Part shown: piece after piece, positions 35,139-49,417 of the stretch
Numbering within the stretch: the stretch's first letter is position 1
Layout: every line of letters starts with the position of its first letter
Assembly (NCBI RefSeq): GCF_030052815.1
Contig: NC_079501.1
Coordinates: 41,597,593 to 41,661,592, forward strand
Direction of reading: 5' to 3'
Origin: Hevea brasiliensis
Lineage: Eukaryota > Streptophyta > Magnoliopsida > Malpighiales > Euphorbiaceae
Length of the DNA: 64,000 nucleotides
Position numbers and translations under genes: made by a program
Notes under the pieces: model-generated
The model's database searches: none
What the model was told of the DNA's origin: nothing
Seen by the model: only the letters and a program-made list of their open reading frames with translations

Positions 35139-38100
35139 TGTAACACCCCTAAGTTCGGTAGTGCGTTCTGCTGTTCCGGTGACCAGTGCTGTCCGGACAG
35201 CTAGGATGCCTAGAACCACACCTTGTTATGAGAGAGGAGACATAAATAATGAAATACAAAAAAAGAAAATACAAGAAAAACAAAGGAAAAATCATAGCAA
35301 AGAAATGTAACCGAATAAGTGAGCCGGGAAACCTAGCGATGGTGATCAGACCTGAAGTCACTGAGTGGACCGTTGACTAGCCCTGGATCATGGAACCCCG
35401 AAAATATTTTTAAGACTTAAATAGACACTTATTGAATAATAAATATAATTAGAAAGATCAAATTAAAATTAAATAATTAGTACAAAGATAAGTGAGAAAT
35501 CGAAAAACAGACAAAATACTTGTTACTGAAAATTGGGAATGCCACTAACAGGCATTATGGTCATTTGACATCCCGAATTGTCTTTTGACCTAAATTTCCA
35601 TTAAAAATAAATAATATTACACTTAGAAAATGAAATGAAAAATTTGTTTAGTGGTACCTAAAATAAATAGCCAAAAATGGAGTGGAAATGGTGTAAATAA
35701 CACATTAAACTTATAATATGGTTAAATAATGTGAGTGGGCCACTAAAGGAATAAACTAAAGACATAGTGGGGCAGGTGTACATCCATTATCCAAGGCAGA
35801 AACTTCATCTTCTCCATTGTACCAAAGTTGCCGTGAATGAAGGGAGAGGAAACTCCATGGACATTTTCATGCAAGCTTGATCCATCCCTCCATTTCAACT
35901 CCATTCACTTGGGTTCCTTCATGAAACTTTGTCTACTCATCACAAGGAAGAGTTTGATACTAAATTTGAGAAGTTTAAGCAAGGTTTAACAAGCTCCAAG
36001 CATAAGGTAAGTCCATAATTTTGAAGATAGCTTTGTTAAGTTTTGTGTGCATGTTATGGGTGTTGGTTTTGTGAAGGAAAATTTTGAGTTTGAAGAGTTA
36101 TTGTTGTTTTCATTTTGGACAGCCATGGAGTCACGTTTTTGATGAGATATTTATGCATATAATTGATGAGAAATAATGTTGATCATGGTGATTTAATATC
36201 CTAGAGGATTATTTCACATATATATGGTGATTTATGCACTTGGATGGGAATTGGTAAATTGTAGGGCACTTTGATGTTGAAGAAGGTTTTCGCAGCTTGG
36301 GGACCCTTGAATAATTGTATGTATTGATGGAAGTATTGGCAGAATGTTGACATAGAAGAATTGATGAATGTGTATGTAAATTAGTAGTGGAAATTATATG
36401 TAATGATTAGGTGTAATTATGTACATATATTGCTAAATTTGGACTTTGTGGTTTAGGGTTGTAATTGATGTATTGAGAATGTTTGTATTCTGTCCAAATT
36501 GACCATAGTAAGAAGTGATAAATGAATATGGAATGGTATAACATCAGAATTGGGTATGGGGATTTAAGGTAGAGCAAGTTAAATGTGTGTTTGAATTGGG
36601 GTTTGAAAGACACATAGAGGACAGTGTGCAAATAGACCTATAACTTTAAATGTGTAACCTCAATTGGTATGAGACCAATTGAGGTGAAACTAGGCACAAA
36701 ATGTGCCAACTTTCATTGAGAGAACATACCAAAATTCTGCTTGCAAGGTGATGTGAAAATGACCAATTCGGATTAGGTACACTTGAGACCTAAAACTGAC
36801 CATTTGGGCAGCAGTGAGTGTTTAGGCCATAACTCACTCAAAACAGGTCCAATTGACCTGAAATTTTAACCATGAATAGTTAAGACCCATACCTACAAGT
36901 CTTATGAAGATACCAAAGCCCAGAAATGATCATAAGCAAGTCAAAAGCTTGCACAAGTTCGGGTCCAAAACTGGCCGAACCAGAGTTGACCAAATTGACC
37001 AAAAATTGACCTAAATTGATACCATTTGACCAGCAATAGTGTAATGACCATAACTTGGTCTACTTAACTCGGATTGACCTAAAATTTTGCCCGCGTGCAA
37101 TAAGACATAGATCTACAAGTTTGTAGTTTTGACCGAAGCCCAAAACCGAGGAACTAGGCCGCCGGCTAGGTCAAACCAGTATCCCGAAATCCAAAGAAGT
37201 TGCATTAAAAAGCACTAAACAAGTAAACGAGTTTGGCAAAACGTAAAAATACAAAAACCCAATCGAATGTGACATATTAACGACACTAAAACCTAATTTA
37301 CCTAAAACGCAACGAGGGTCGGTATATTAGGTGATTAAGTGAATAATTGAGTTCAGGCATTATTTACTAAACACCATCGTTAGAGGCAAATTAAATTAGC
37401 AATCAAACACTTCAAATTGTGTTTCTCGCTAACAAGGACTCAAAGAAAAGGGAAAGAAACACTGAGTCAAAACCAGGAGACAAATATCAGAGGTTTGTGC
37501 ACAACAACTATTTCTCTTGAATTTTCAATTGAAATAAATATTGACTATTTGTATATTATTGTTTTAAATTGTGTTTGTGCACAACAAATGTTTCTTTTGA
37601 ATTATTTTCAATGGAAATAAATATTGACTATTTGCATATCATTGTTTTAAATTGTGGAAATGTGTTTGGTGGACACTTATTGATTGAAAAACATTGTGAA
37701 TGGTTTGAAAATGTGAAAAATTGTTTGAATGGTATTTGATGGATACTTATTGATTGAAAAGCATCAGAAATGGTTTTTGTGGAAATTGAAGTGAATTACG
37801 AATTGTGTTGCCATTTTGTGAATGAAATTATAACTTTGGAAATTTATTGGATTCTTACGGATCATTTGAATAAAATGTTTGGAATTGTTTTGACTCACAA
37901 TTGGCATGACACTGATAATATGTTCCTCCTCCATTAATGGGGTGAGTGTGATTATTCCTCCCTCTTTGACTTATCAGTCTGGGGTGAGTATGATTATGTT
38001 CCTCCCTCTTTGACTTCCCAGTCTGAGGTGAGTATGGATGAGTACTCATTAGATAGCTAGCTTCCTCCCTCATTGATTTCGATTATTGGGGTGAGTATGT

Positions 38101-39168
38101 CTTGTCGTGGTGTACAACACGGCATATATGGAAAATTTGTGTCATGACTTAAATTGTGATATTGATTGGCAACACTGTATTCTCCAGTTATTTGATCGAA
38201 TGGTGTTATTGATTTGCAAAACGATATTATTCAATTATTTGATCGAATTGTGTTATTGATTTGCAAAACGATATTATTCAGCTTATTTGATCAAATTGTG
38301 TCATTGATTGGAAAATCATGTTATTCAAGAATTTGATCAAATTGTGTATGAATTGGCAATACAGTATTCTTAAGCTATTTGACTAAATTGTGTTATTATG
38401 AATTTTGATAATTTGTGAATTGGAGTTTAAATTCCTTATGACATTCATTGTCTTGAAATCAACTATGGTTTTAAGTATCCACTAATGATATGATTTATGA
38501 ATTGTGATTTAAAATTGTATTTGGTTAATGTTGTGCACCATCGAGACATTGTCTCAAATGATAGCTTTTATTGTCGCCGCAGTAGAGAGATAGACAGTGG
38601 CAGCAGACTAGGTCGCTAGTACCGCCAATGAGAGATTTTGGGTATAGTGAGTATACCATATGTGGCATTTTGTAATCAGAATGTATATTCACTGTATGTA
38701 TATTTTGTTCTTGGTTTTGAGCAATTGTAAATTTAAGTTGTACAATAAAGTTGTAAAATAATTATGAGTTATTTGGCTTGTAAAAATTGTGTTATATTTT
38801 TGTATCTTAGTCTTTGAAAATCACCGTGGATTTGACTTGAGAAATGTGTTGTGTTGATAAAAATGTTGGAGTTGAGATTTGAAAATATATTGAAGTGCTT
38901 TTTACAGTGTTTTCAAGAACTGCTTTGTCCAAAATACAAATGGCACCTTGCCAAAATTTTTACAGATACTCCAAATAAATCAAATGAGTTAGTTGTTTCA
39001 CTTGATTCACCAAAGTCTTTCACACTGTAAATAGTGCTCACCATCGTAAAAGAAGAAAAGTTTTAAAATCCCTTGTAGTGTATTTAATGGATTATCGTGA
39101 GACGGAGTTGGTAATTCATTAGGTATACTACGGATCATGTTATGCCTTACAGAGGGTAGGGTGTGACA
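35139..39168 (+). repeat. Array LTR 4 (4,030 bp)
   Basis: Diagnostic bases are T (36298) and G (37742). Clustered substitutions lie at about 35400-35530 and 37200-37260. Confidence 0.92.
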
Positions 39169-40261
39169 TGTTTTAGTGGTATCGAGCAATGGTTTTAAAG
39201 TGAATTTTGAACTGTGAATTTGAAATCTTTATGTAGGTAACTACAACTGCTCAAATGTTTGATACATACAGTACATTAAATTATAAATATGCACTAACGG
39301 GAGGAAATCTCCTTGTATTATTGTACAGGAGGTCAGGGAAATAAATTTTGATGCATTAGTGACTAGTCCTTTAGGATAAGGATTGTGATAACAAGTGAAA
39401 TTAGTTTTGGAAGATTTTATCGGCGAAAAGTATTTGCTGACACACCTTAAAATTATAAGCTAATTGGCGAGCCTACTTAATGTAAGGTAAGAGGTCTTAA
39501 ATGTAAGATGCAGTAATGGTATTGCTATAGATGAGGGCAAGAAGTTTACTGTTAGACATTGCTAATGGATATTGTAATCATAATAAGATTCGAATATCAG
39601 TGAATTCAAAAAGAATTAAAGATAACAAAGTTTGATCTATTGGGATGTATCGTAGTAACTATGCAATGTTCTTGATGTTTATACCGTAGTCGCAGACACA
39701 AGATCGACTTGAGATTATTGTGTAGAGCTACGCATCTACCCGATAGTACACCTAGATAAGAATAGTTGCCAACGCATCTGCTTTGGTATAGTTATGCCAT
39801 GACAGAATTTAATTGTTAGAAATAAGTTTGAAAATCCTACTTAGGATCTAAAACTCAAAAGTTAAAATATCGAAAGGTTATAGTTCAGAACAAAAGGAAG
39901 TAAGTTATAGAATATTGACAGATAAAAAGAGTTATGAAAGTAGAGAATTGAACAGTTGATTCATGTGTAACAAAGAAATATTACAAATGTGAGGAAGACT
40001 ATGGACTAGAATGGTCAGAGGACCAATGACTGATGAATGATTCTAACATGACCTCAAGGGTCATTCAAGGAGCAACGTGAACCAAAATATTAGACAGCAT
40101 AATAGTAAGAGGAGATTGGTGTTATCCAAACAAATTAAACATTGTATTAGATTGTTAAAAGTCTTACGATCATATAGAAAGGAGAAATAAACGTATGACT
40201 ATTGTAAGATGGCTACTGGGTAAAAATTTCGTGGACGAAATTTATTTAAGGGGGGGAGAAT
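39169..40261 (+). other. Array internal unit 4 (1,093 bp, non-coding)
   Basis: The primer site at 39177-39187 lacks one base (TGGTATCGAGC). The leader block is at about 39256-39330. The stretch 39470-39560 has excess substitutions. The tract has seven G. Confidence 0.85.
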
Positions 40262-43200
40262 TGTAACACCCCTAAGTTCGGTAGTGCGTTCTGCTGTTCC
40301 GGTGACCAGTGCTGTCCGGACAGCTAGGATGCCTAGAACCACACCTTGTTATGAGAGAGGAGACATAAATAATGAAATACAAAAAAAGAAAATACAAGAA
40401 AAACAAAGGAAAAATCATAGCAAAGAAATGTAACCGAATAAGTGAGCCGGGAAACCTAGCGATGGGTGACCGCACCGGGAAGTCACGGAGTGGACCGTTG
40501 ACTAGCCCTGATCATGGAACCCTGGAAAACATTTTTAAGACTTAAATAGACCCTTATTGAAGAATAAATATCATTAGAAAGATCAAAGAAAAATTAAATA
40601 ATTAGTACAAAGAAAAGTGAGAAATCGAAAAACAGACAAAATACGGTGTTACCGAAAAATTGGGAATGCCACCCGAACAGGGGCATTATGGTCATTTGAC
40701 ATCCCGAATTGTCTTTTGACCTAAATTTCCATTAAAAATAAATAATATTACACTTAGAAAATGAAATGAAAAATTTGTTTAGTGGTACCTAAAATAAATA
40801 GCCAAAAATGGAGTGGAAATGGTGTAAATAACACATTAAACTTATAATATGGTTAAATAATGTGAGTGGGCCACTAAAGGAATAAACTAAAGACATAGTG
40901 GGGCAGGTGTACATCCATTATCCAAGGCAGAAACTTCATCTTCTCCATTGTACCAAAGTTGCCGTGAATGAAGGGAGAGGAAACTCCATGGACATTTTCA
41001 TGCAAGCTTGATCCATCCCTCCATTTCAACTCCATTCACTTGGGTTCCTTCATGAAACTTTGTCTACTCATCACAAGGAAGAGTTTGATACTAAATTTGA
41101 GAAGTTTAAGCAAGGTTTAACAAGCTCCAAGCATAAGGTAAGTCCATAATTTTGAAGATAGCTTTGTTAAGTTTTGTGTGCATGTTATGGGTGTTGGTTT
41201 TGTGAAGGAAAATTTTGAGTTTGAAGAGTTATTGTTGTTTTCATTTTGGACAGCCATGGAGTCACGTTTTGATGAGATATTTATGCATATAATTGATGAG
41301 AAATAATGTTGATCATGGTGATTTAATATCCTAGAGGATTATTTCACATATATATGGTGATTTATGCACTTGGATGGGAATTGGTAAATTGTAGGGCACT
41401 TTGATGTTGAAGAAGGTTTTCGCAGCTAGGGGACCCTTGAATAATTGTATGTATTGATGGAAGTATTGGCAGAATGTTGACATAGAAGAATTGATGAATG
41501 TGTATGTAAATTAGTAGTGGAAATTATATGTAATGATTAGGTGTAATTATGTACATATATTGCTAAATTTGGACTTTGTGGTTTAGGGTTGTAATTGATG
41601 TATTGAGAATGTTTGTATTCTGTCCAAATTGACCATAGTAAGAAGTGATAAATGAATATGGAATGGTATAACATCAGAATTGGGTATGGGGATTTAAGGT
41701 AGAGCAAGTTAAATGTGTGTTTGAATTGGGGTTTGAAAGACACATAGAGGACAGTGTGCAAATAGACCTATAACTTTAAATGTGTAACCTCAATTGGTAT
41801 GAGACCAATTGGAGGTGAAACTAGGCACAAAATGTGCCAACTTTCATTGAGAGAACATACCAAAATTCTGCTTGCAAGGTGATGTGAAAATGACCAATTC
41901 GGATTAGGTACACTTGAGACCTAAAACTGACCATTTGGGCAGCAGTGAGTGTTTAGGCCATAACTCACTCAAAACAGGTCCAATTGACCTGAAATTTTAA
42001 CCATGAATAGTTAAGACCCATACCTACAAGTCTTATGAAGATACCAAAGCCCAGAAATGACCATAAGCAAGTCAATTAGCTTTCACAAGTTCGGGTCCTT
42101 AAACTGTCCGAACCAGAGTTGACCAAATTGACCAAAAATTGACCTAAATTGATACCATTTGACCAGCAATAGTGTAATGACCATAACTTGGTCTACTTAA
42201 CTCGGATTGACCTAAAATTTTGCCCCGCGTGCAATAAGACATAGATCTACAAGTTTGTAGTTTTGACCGAAGCCCGAAAACCGAGGGAACTAGGCCGCCC
42301 GGCTAGGTCAAACCAGTATCCCGAAATCCAGCAAGTTGCATTAAAATGCACTAAACAAGGAAACGAGTTTGGCAAAACGTACCAAACCTAAAACCCTATC
42401 GAATGTGACATATTAACGACACTAAAACCTAATTTACCTAAAACGCAACGAGGGTCGGTATATTAGGTGATTAAGTGAATAATTGAGTTCAGTGCATTAT
42501 TTACTAAACACCATCGTTAGAGGCAAATTAAATTAGCATCAAACACTTCAAATTGTGTTTCTCGATTAACAAGGACTCAAAGAAAAGGGAAAGAAACACG
42601 AGTCAAAACCAGCAGACAAATATCAGAGGTTTGTGCACAACAACTATTTCTCTTGAATTTTCAATTGAAATAAATATTGACTATTTGTATATTATTGTTT
42701 TAAATTGTGTTTGTGCACAACAAATGTTTCTTTTGAATTATTTTCAATGGAAATAAATATTGACTATTTGCATATCATTGTTTTAAATTGTGGAAATGTG
42801 TTTGGTGGACACTTATTGATTGAAAAACATTGTGAATGGTTTGAAATCGTGAAAAATTGTTTGAATGGTATTTGATGAATACTTATTGATTGAAAAGCAC
42901 TGTAAATGGTTTTTGTGGAAATTGAAGTGAATTACGAATTGTGTTGCCATTTTGTGAATGAAATTATAACTTTGGAAATTTATTGGATTCTTACGGATCA
43001 TTTGAATAAAATGTTTGGAATTGTTTTGACTCACAATTGGCATGACACTGATAATATGTTCCTCCTCCATTAATGGGGTGAGTGTGATTATTCCTCCCTC
43101 TTTGACTTATCACCAGGGTGAGTATGATTATGTTCCTCCTCTTTGACTTCCCACCGAGGTGAGTATGGATGAGTACTCATTAGATAGCTAGCTTCCTCCT

Positions 43201-44301
43201 CATTGATTTCGATTATTGGGGTGAGTATGTCTTGTCGTGGTGTACAACACGGCATATATGGAAAAAATTGTGTCATGACTTAAATTGTGATATTGATTGG
43301 CAACACCGTATTCTCCGATTATTTGATCGAATGGTGTTATTGATTTTCATATAGATATTATTGAATTATTTTTTCGAATTGTGTTTTTTATTTTGATAAC
43401 TATATTATTCAGTTTATTGATCAAATTGTGTCATTGTTTTGAAAAAACTGTGTTATTAAATAATTAGATAAAATAGTGTATGAATTGTCAATAACGTATA
43501 CTTAAACTATATGAATAAAATTTGTTATTATGAATTTTTATATTTTGTGAAATGTAGTTTAATTTACTTATGACATTCATTGTCTTGTAATCATCTTTGG
43601 TTTTAAGTATCGACTAATGATTTGTTTTATGTATTGTGATTTAAAATTGTATTTGGTTAATGTTGTGCACCATCGAGACATTGTCTCAAATGATAGCTTT
43701 TTTATTGTCGCGCAGTAGAGAGATAGACAGGGCAGCAGACTAGGCTGCTAGTACCGCCAGCGAGAGATTTTGGGTATAGTGTGTATACCACATGTGGCAT
43801 TTTGTACTGTAATGTATATTCACTGTATGTATATTTTGTTCTTGATTTTGAGCAGTTGTAAATTTAAGTTGTACAATAAAGTTGTAAAATAATTATGAGT
43901 TATTTGGCTTGTAAAAATTGTGTTATATTTTTGTATCTTAGTCTTTGAAAATCACTGTGGATTTGACTTGAGAAATGTGTTGTGTTGATAAAAATGTTGG
44001 AGTTGAGATTTGAAAATATATTGAAGTGCTTTTTACAGGTTTTCAAGAACTGCTTTGTCCAAAATACAAATGGCACCTTGCCAAAATTTTTACTGATACT
44101 CCAAATAAATCAAATGAGTTAGTTGTTTCACTTGATTCACCAAAGTCTTTCACACTGTAAATAGTGCTCACCAATGTAAAAGAAGAAATGTTATTAAAAT
44201 CCCTAGTAGTGTATTTAATGGATTATCGATGAAGACGGAGTTGGTAATTCATTAGGTATACTACGGATCATGTTATGCCTTACAGAGGGTAGGGTGTGAC
44301 A
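40262..44301 (+). repeat. Array LTR 5 (4,040 bp)
   Basis: Diagnostic bases are A (41428) and A (42878), as in LTRs 1 and 6. The stretch 43340-43640, covering the 46-bp repeats, carries many scattered substitutions seen in no other copy. Confidence 0.92.
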
Positions 44302-45381
44302 TGTTTTAGTGGTATCGAGCAATGGTTTTAAAGTGAATTTGAATCGTGAATTTGAAATCTTTATGTCGGTAACTACAATTGCTCAAATGTTTGATACATA
44401 CAAGACATTACATTATAAATATGCACTAACGGGAGGAAATCTCCTTGTATTATTGTACAGAGGTCGGAAATAAATTTTGATGCATTAGTGACTAGTCCTT
44501 TAGGATAAGGATTGTGATAACAAGTGAAATTAGTTTTGGAAGAGTTTATCGTGAAAAGTATTTCGACACACCATAAAATTATAAGCTAATTGGCGAGCCT
44601 ACTTAATGTAAGGCAAGAGGACGTAAATGTAAGATGCAAGAATGGAATTGCTCTAGATGAGGGCAAGAAGGTTATCTAGAAATTGCTAATGGATATTGTA
44701 ATCGAATAAGATTCGAATATCGTGAATTCAAAAAGAATAAAAGATAACAAAGTTTGATCTATTGGGATGTATCGTAGTAACTATGCAATGTTCTTGATGT
44801 TTATACTTTGTAGTGCGATTCTGATCGACTTGAGATTATTGTGTAGAGCTCCGTACTACCCGATTGTACACATAGATAAGAATAGTTGCCAACGGCATCT
44901 GATTTGGTATAGTTATGCCATGACAGAATTTAATTGTTAGAAATAAGTTTGAAAATCCTACTTAGGGATCTAAAACTCAAAAGTTAAAATATCGAAAGGT
45001 TATAGTTCAGAACAAAAGGAAGTAAGATATAGAATATTGAAAGATAAAAAGAGATATGAAAGTAGAGAATTGAACAGTTGATTCATGTGTAACAAAGAAA
45101 TATTACAAATGTGAGGAAGACTATGGACTAGAATGGTCGAGGACCAATGACTGATGAATGATTCTAACATGACCTCAAGGGTCATTCAAGGAACAACGTG
45201 AACCAAAATATTAGACACATAATAGTAAGAGGAGATTGGTGTTATCCAAACAAATTAAACATTGTATTAGATTGCTAAAAGTCTTACGATCATATAGAAA
45301 GGAGAAATAAACGTATGACTATTGTAAGATGGCTACTGGGTAAAAATTTCGTGGACGAAATTTATTTAAGGGGGGGAGAAT
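44302..45381 (+). other. Array internal unit 5 (1,080 bp, non-coding)
   Basis: The primer site at 44310-44320 lacks one base. The leader block is at about 44388-44460. The unit is about 10 bp shorter than the others through small scattered gaps. The tract has seven G. Confidence 0.85.
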
Positions 45382-48300
45382 TGTAACACCCCTAAGTTCG
45401 GTAGTGCGTTCTCATTCAGGTGACCGATCTTTGTCAGGACAGCTAGGATGCCTAGAACCACACCTTGTTATGAGAGAGGAGACATAAATAATGAAATACA
45501 AAAAAGAAAATACAAGAAAAACAAAGGAAAAATCATAGCAAAGAAATGTAACCGAATAAGTGGTAGGAAACCTAGCGATGGGTGACAGACCGAAGTCACG
45601 AGTGGACCGTTGACTAGCTCGGATCATGGGAACCCCGGAAAACATTTTAAGACTTAAATAGACCCTTATTGAAGAATAAATATCATTAGAAAGATCAAAG
45701 AAAAATTTATGAATTAGTACAAAGAAAAGTGAGATATCGAAAAAGCAGACAAAATACTTGTTACTGAAAAATTGGGAATGCCACGAGCAGGGCATTATGG
45801 TCATTTGACATCCCGAATTGTCTTTTGACCTAAATTTCCATTAAAAATAAATAATATTACACTTAGAAAATGAAATGAAAAATTTGTTTAGTGGTACCTA
45901 AAATAAATAGCCAAAAATGGAGTGGAAATGGTGTAAATAACACATTAAACTTATAATATGGTTAAATAATGTGAGTGGGCCACTAAAGGAATAAACTAAA
46001 GACATAGTGGGGCAGGTGTACATCCATTATCCAAGGCAGAAACTTCATCTTCTCCATTGTACCAAAGTTGCCGTGAATGAAGGGAGAGGAAACTCCATGG
46101 ACATTTTCATGCAAGCTTGATCCATCCCTCCATTTCAACTCCATTCACTTGGGTTCCTTCATGAAACTTTGTCTACTCATCACAAGGAAGAGTTTGATAC
46201 TAAATTTGAGAAGTTTAAGCAAGGTTTAACAAGCTCCAAGCATAAGGTAAGTCCATAATTTTGAAGATAGCTTTGTTAAGTTTTGTGTGCATGTTATGGG
46301 TGTTGGTTTTGTGAAGGAAAATTTTGAGTTTGAAGAGTTATTGTTGTTTTCATTTTGGACAGCCATGGAGTCACGTTTTTGATGAGATATTTATGCATAT
46401 AATTGATGAGAAATAATGTTGATCATGGTGATTTAATATCCTAGAGGATTATTTCACATATATATGGTGATTTATGCACTTGGATGGGAATTGGTAAATT
46501 GTAGGGCACTTTGATGTTGAAGAAGGTTTTCGGCAGCTAGGGGACCCTTGAATAATTGTATGTATTGATGGAAGTATTGGCAGAATGTTGACATAGAAGA
46601 ATTGATGAATGTGTATGTAAATTAGTAGTGGAAATTATATGTAATGATTAGGTGTAATTATGTACATATATTGCTAAATTTGGACTTTGTGGTTTAGGGT
46701 TGTAATTGATGTATTGAGAATGTTTGTATTCTGTCCAAATTGACCATAGTAAGAAGTGATAAATGAATATGGAATGGTATAACATCAGAATTGGGTATGG
46801 GGATTTAAGGTAGAGCAAGTTAAATGTGTGTTTGAATTGGGGTTTGAAAGACACATAGAGGACAGTGTGCAAATAGACCTATAACTTTAAATGTGTAACC
46901 TCAATTGGTATGAGACCAATTGGAGGTGAAACTAGGCACAAAATGTGCCAACTTTCATTGAGAGAACATACCAAAATTCTGCTTGCAAGGTGATGTGAAA
47001 AATGACCAATTCGGATTAGGTACACTTGAGACCTAAAACTGACCATTTGGGCAGCAGTGAGTGTTTAGGCCATAACTCACTCAAAACAGGTCCAATTGAC
47101 CTGAAATTTTAACCATGAATAGTTAAGACCCATACCTACAAGTCTTATGAAGATACCAAAGCCCAGAAATGACCATAAGCAAGTCCAACAGCTTGCTCAA
47201 GTTCGGGTCCAATAACTGGCCGAACCAGAGTTGACCAAATTGACCAAAAATTGACCTAAATTGATACCATTTGACCAGCAATAGTGTAATGACCATAACT
47301 TGGTCTACTTAACTCGGATTGACCTAAAATTTTGCCCCGCGTGCAATAAGACATAGATCTACAAGTTTGTAGTTTTGACCGAAGCCCGAAAACCGAGGGA
47401 ACTAGGCCGCCCGGCTAGGTCAAACCAGTATCCCGAAATCCAGCAAGTTGCATTAAAATGCACTAAACAAGGAAACGAGTTTGGCAAAACGTACCAAACC
47501 TAAAACCCTATCGAATGTGACATATTAACGACACTAAAACCTAATTTACCTAAAACGCAACGAGGGTCGGTATATTAGGTGATTAAGTGAATAATTGAGT
47601 TCGTGCATTATTTACTAAACACCATCGTTAGAGGCAAATTAAATTAGCAATGAAACACTTCAAATTGTGTTTCGATTAACAAGGACTCAAAGAAAAGGGA
47701 AAGAAACACTGAGTCAAAACCAGGAGACAAATATCAGAGGTTTGTGCACAACAACTATTTCTCTTGAATTTTCAATTGAAATAAATATTGACTATTTGTA
47801 TATTATTGTTTTAAATTGTGTTTGTGCACAACAAATGTTTCTTTTGAATTATTTTCAATGGAAATAAATATTGACTATTTGCATATCATTGTTTTAAATT
47901 GTGGAAATGTGTTTGGTGGACACTTATTGATTGAAAAACATTGTGAATGGTTTGAAACTGTGAAAAATTGTTTGAATGGTATTTGATGAATACTTATTGA
48001 TTGAAAAGCACTGTAAATGGTTTTTGTGGAAATTGAAGTGAATTACGAATTGTGTTGCCATTTTGTGAATGAAATTATAACTTTGGAAATTTATTGGATT
48101 CTTACGGATCATTTGAATAAAATGTTTGGAATTGTTTTGACTCACAATTGGCATGACACTGATAATATGTTCCTCCTCCATTAATGGGGTGAGTGTGATT
48201 ATTCCTCCCTCTTTGACTTATCAGTCTGGGGTGAGTATGATTATGTTCCTCCCTCTTTGACGTCCCAGTCTGAGGTGAGTATGGATGAGTACTCATTAGA

Positions 48301-49417
48301 TAGCTAGCTTCCTCCCTCATTGATTTCGATTATTGGGGTGAGTATGTCTTGTCGTGGTGTACAACACGGCATATATGGAAAAATTGTGTCATGACTTAAA
48401 TTGTGATATTGATGTGCAACACTGTATTCTCGAGTTATTTGATCGATTGGTGTTATTGATTTGCATAACGATATTATTCAATTATTTGATCGAATTGTGT
48501 TATTGATTTGCAAAACGATATTATTCATTTATTTGATCAAATTGTGTCATTGATTGGAAAAAAGCGTGTTATTCAAGAATTTGATCAAATTGTGTATGAA
48601 TTGGCAATACGGTATTCTTAAGCTATTTGACTAAATTGTGTTATTATGAATTTTGATAATTTGTGAATTGGAGTTTAAATTCCTTATGACATTCATTGTC
48701 TTGAAATCAACTATGGTTTTAAGTATCCACTAATGATATGATTTATGAATTGTGATTTAAAATTGTATTTGGTTAATGTTGTGCACCATCGAGACATTGT
48801 CTCAAATGATAGCTTTTATTGCCGTCGCAGTAGAGAGATAGACAGTGCAGACTAGGGTCGCTAGTACCGCCAATGAGAGATTTTGGGTATAGTGAGTATA
48901 CCATATGTGGCATTTTGTAATCAGAATGTATATTCACCGTATGTATATTTTGTTCTTGGTTTTGAGCAGTTGTAAATTTAAGTTGTACAATAAAGTTGTA
49001 AAATAATTATGAGTTATTTGGCTTGTAAAAATTGTGTTATATTTTTGTATCTTAGTCTTTGAAAATCACTGTGGATTTGACTTGAGAAATGTGTTGTGTT
49101 GATAAAAATGTTGGAGTTGAGATTTGAAAATATATTGAAGTGCTTTTTACAGGTTTTCTGAAGAACTGTTTTGTCCAAAATACAAATGGCACCTTGCCAA
49201 AATTTTTACAGATACTCCAAATAAATCAAATGAGTTAGTTGTTTCACTTGATTCACCAAAGTCTTTCACACTGTAAATAGTGCTCACCACTGTAAAAGAA
49301 GAAAAGTTTTTAAAATCCCTTGTAGTGTATTTAATGGATTATCAGTAGACGGAGTTGGTAATTCATTAGGTATACTACGGGATCATGTTATGCCTTACAG
49401 AGGGGTAGGGTGTGACA
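45382..49417 (+). repeat. Array LTR 6, outer 3' LTR (4,036 bp)
   Basis: Diagnostic bases are A (46539) and A (47989). It ends GGGTGTGACA at 49417, followed at once by GTGAC and the resumed host LTR rather than a primer site. This proves it is the right end of the insertion. Confidence 0.93.

Larger units (their letters stand above)
19768..49417 (+). mobile_element. Tandem non-autonomous LTR retroelement: six LTRs, five internal units
   Basis: LTRs start at 19768, 24889, 30013, 35139, 40262 and 45382 and end at 23797, 28918, 34049, 39168, 44301 and 49417. The repeat distance is 5,120-5,126 bp. Each internal unit begins with an iMet primer site and ends with a hairpin and polypurine tract, and none carries gag or pol. 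The whole is bounded by one GTGAC duplication, so it behaves as one insertion into the 5' LTR of the gag-pol element. It could have arisen by insertion of one LTR-internal-LTR copy and later unequal exchange, or by integration of a multimer. Mobilisation in trans by a Tekay-type element is inferred from the shared signals. Confidence 0.92.

Noticed and set aside
19768..49417. Interpretation as a tandem satellite or a tandem gene family.
   Set aside because: Each unit has LTR ends, a primer site and a polypurine tract, and the block has a retroviral-type 5-bp target duplication. No unit encodes a protein.
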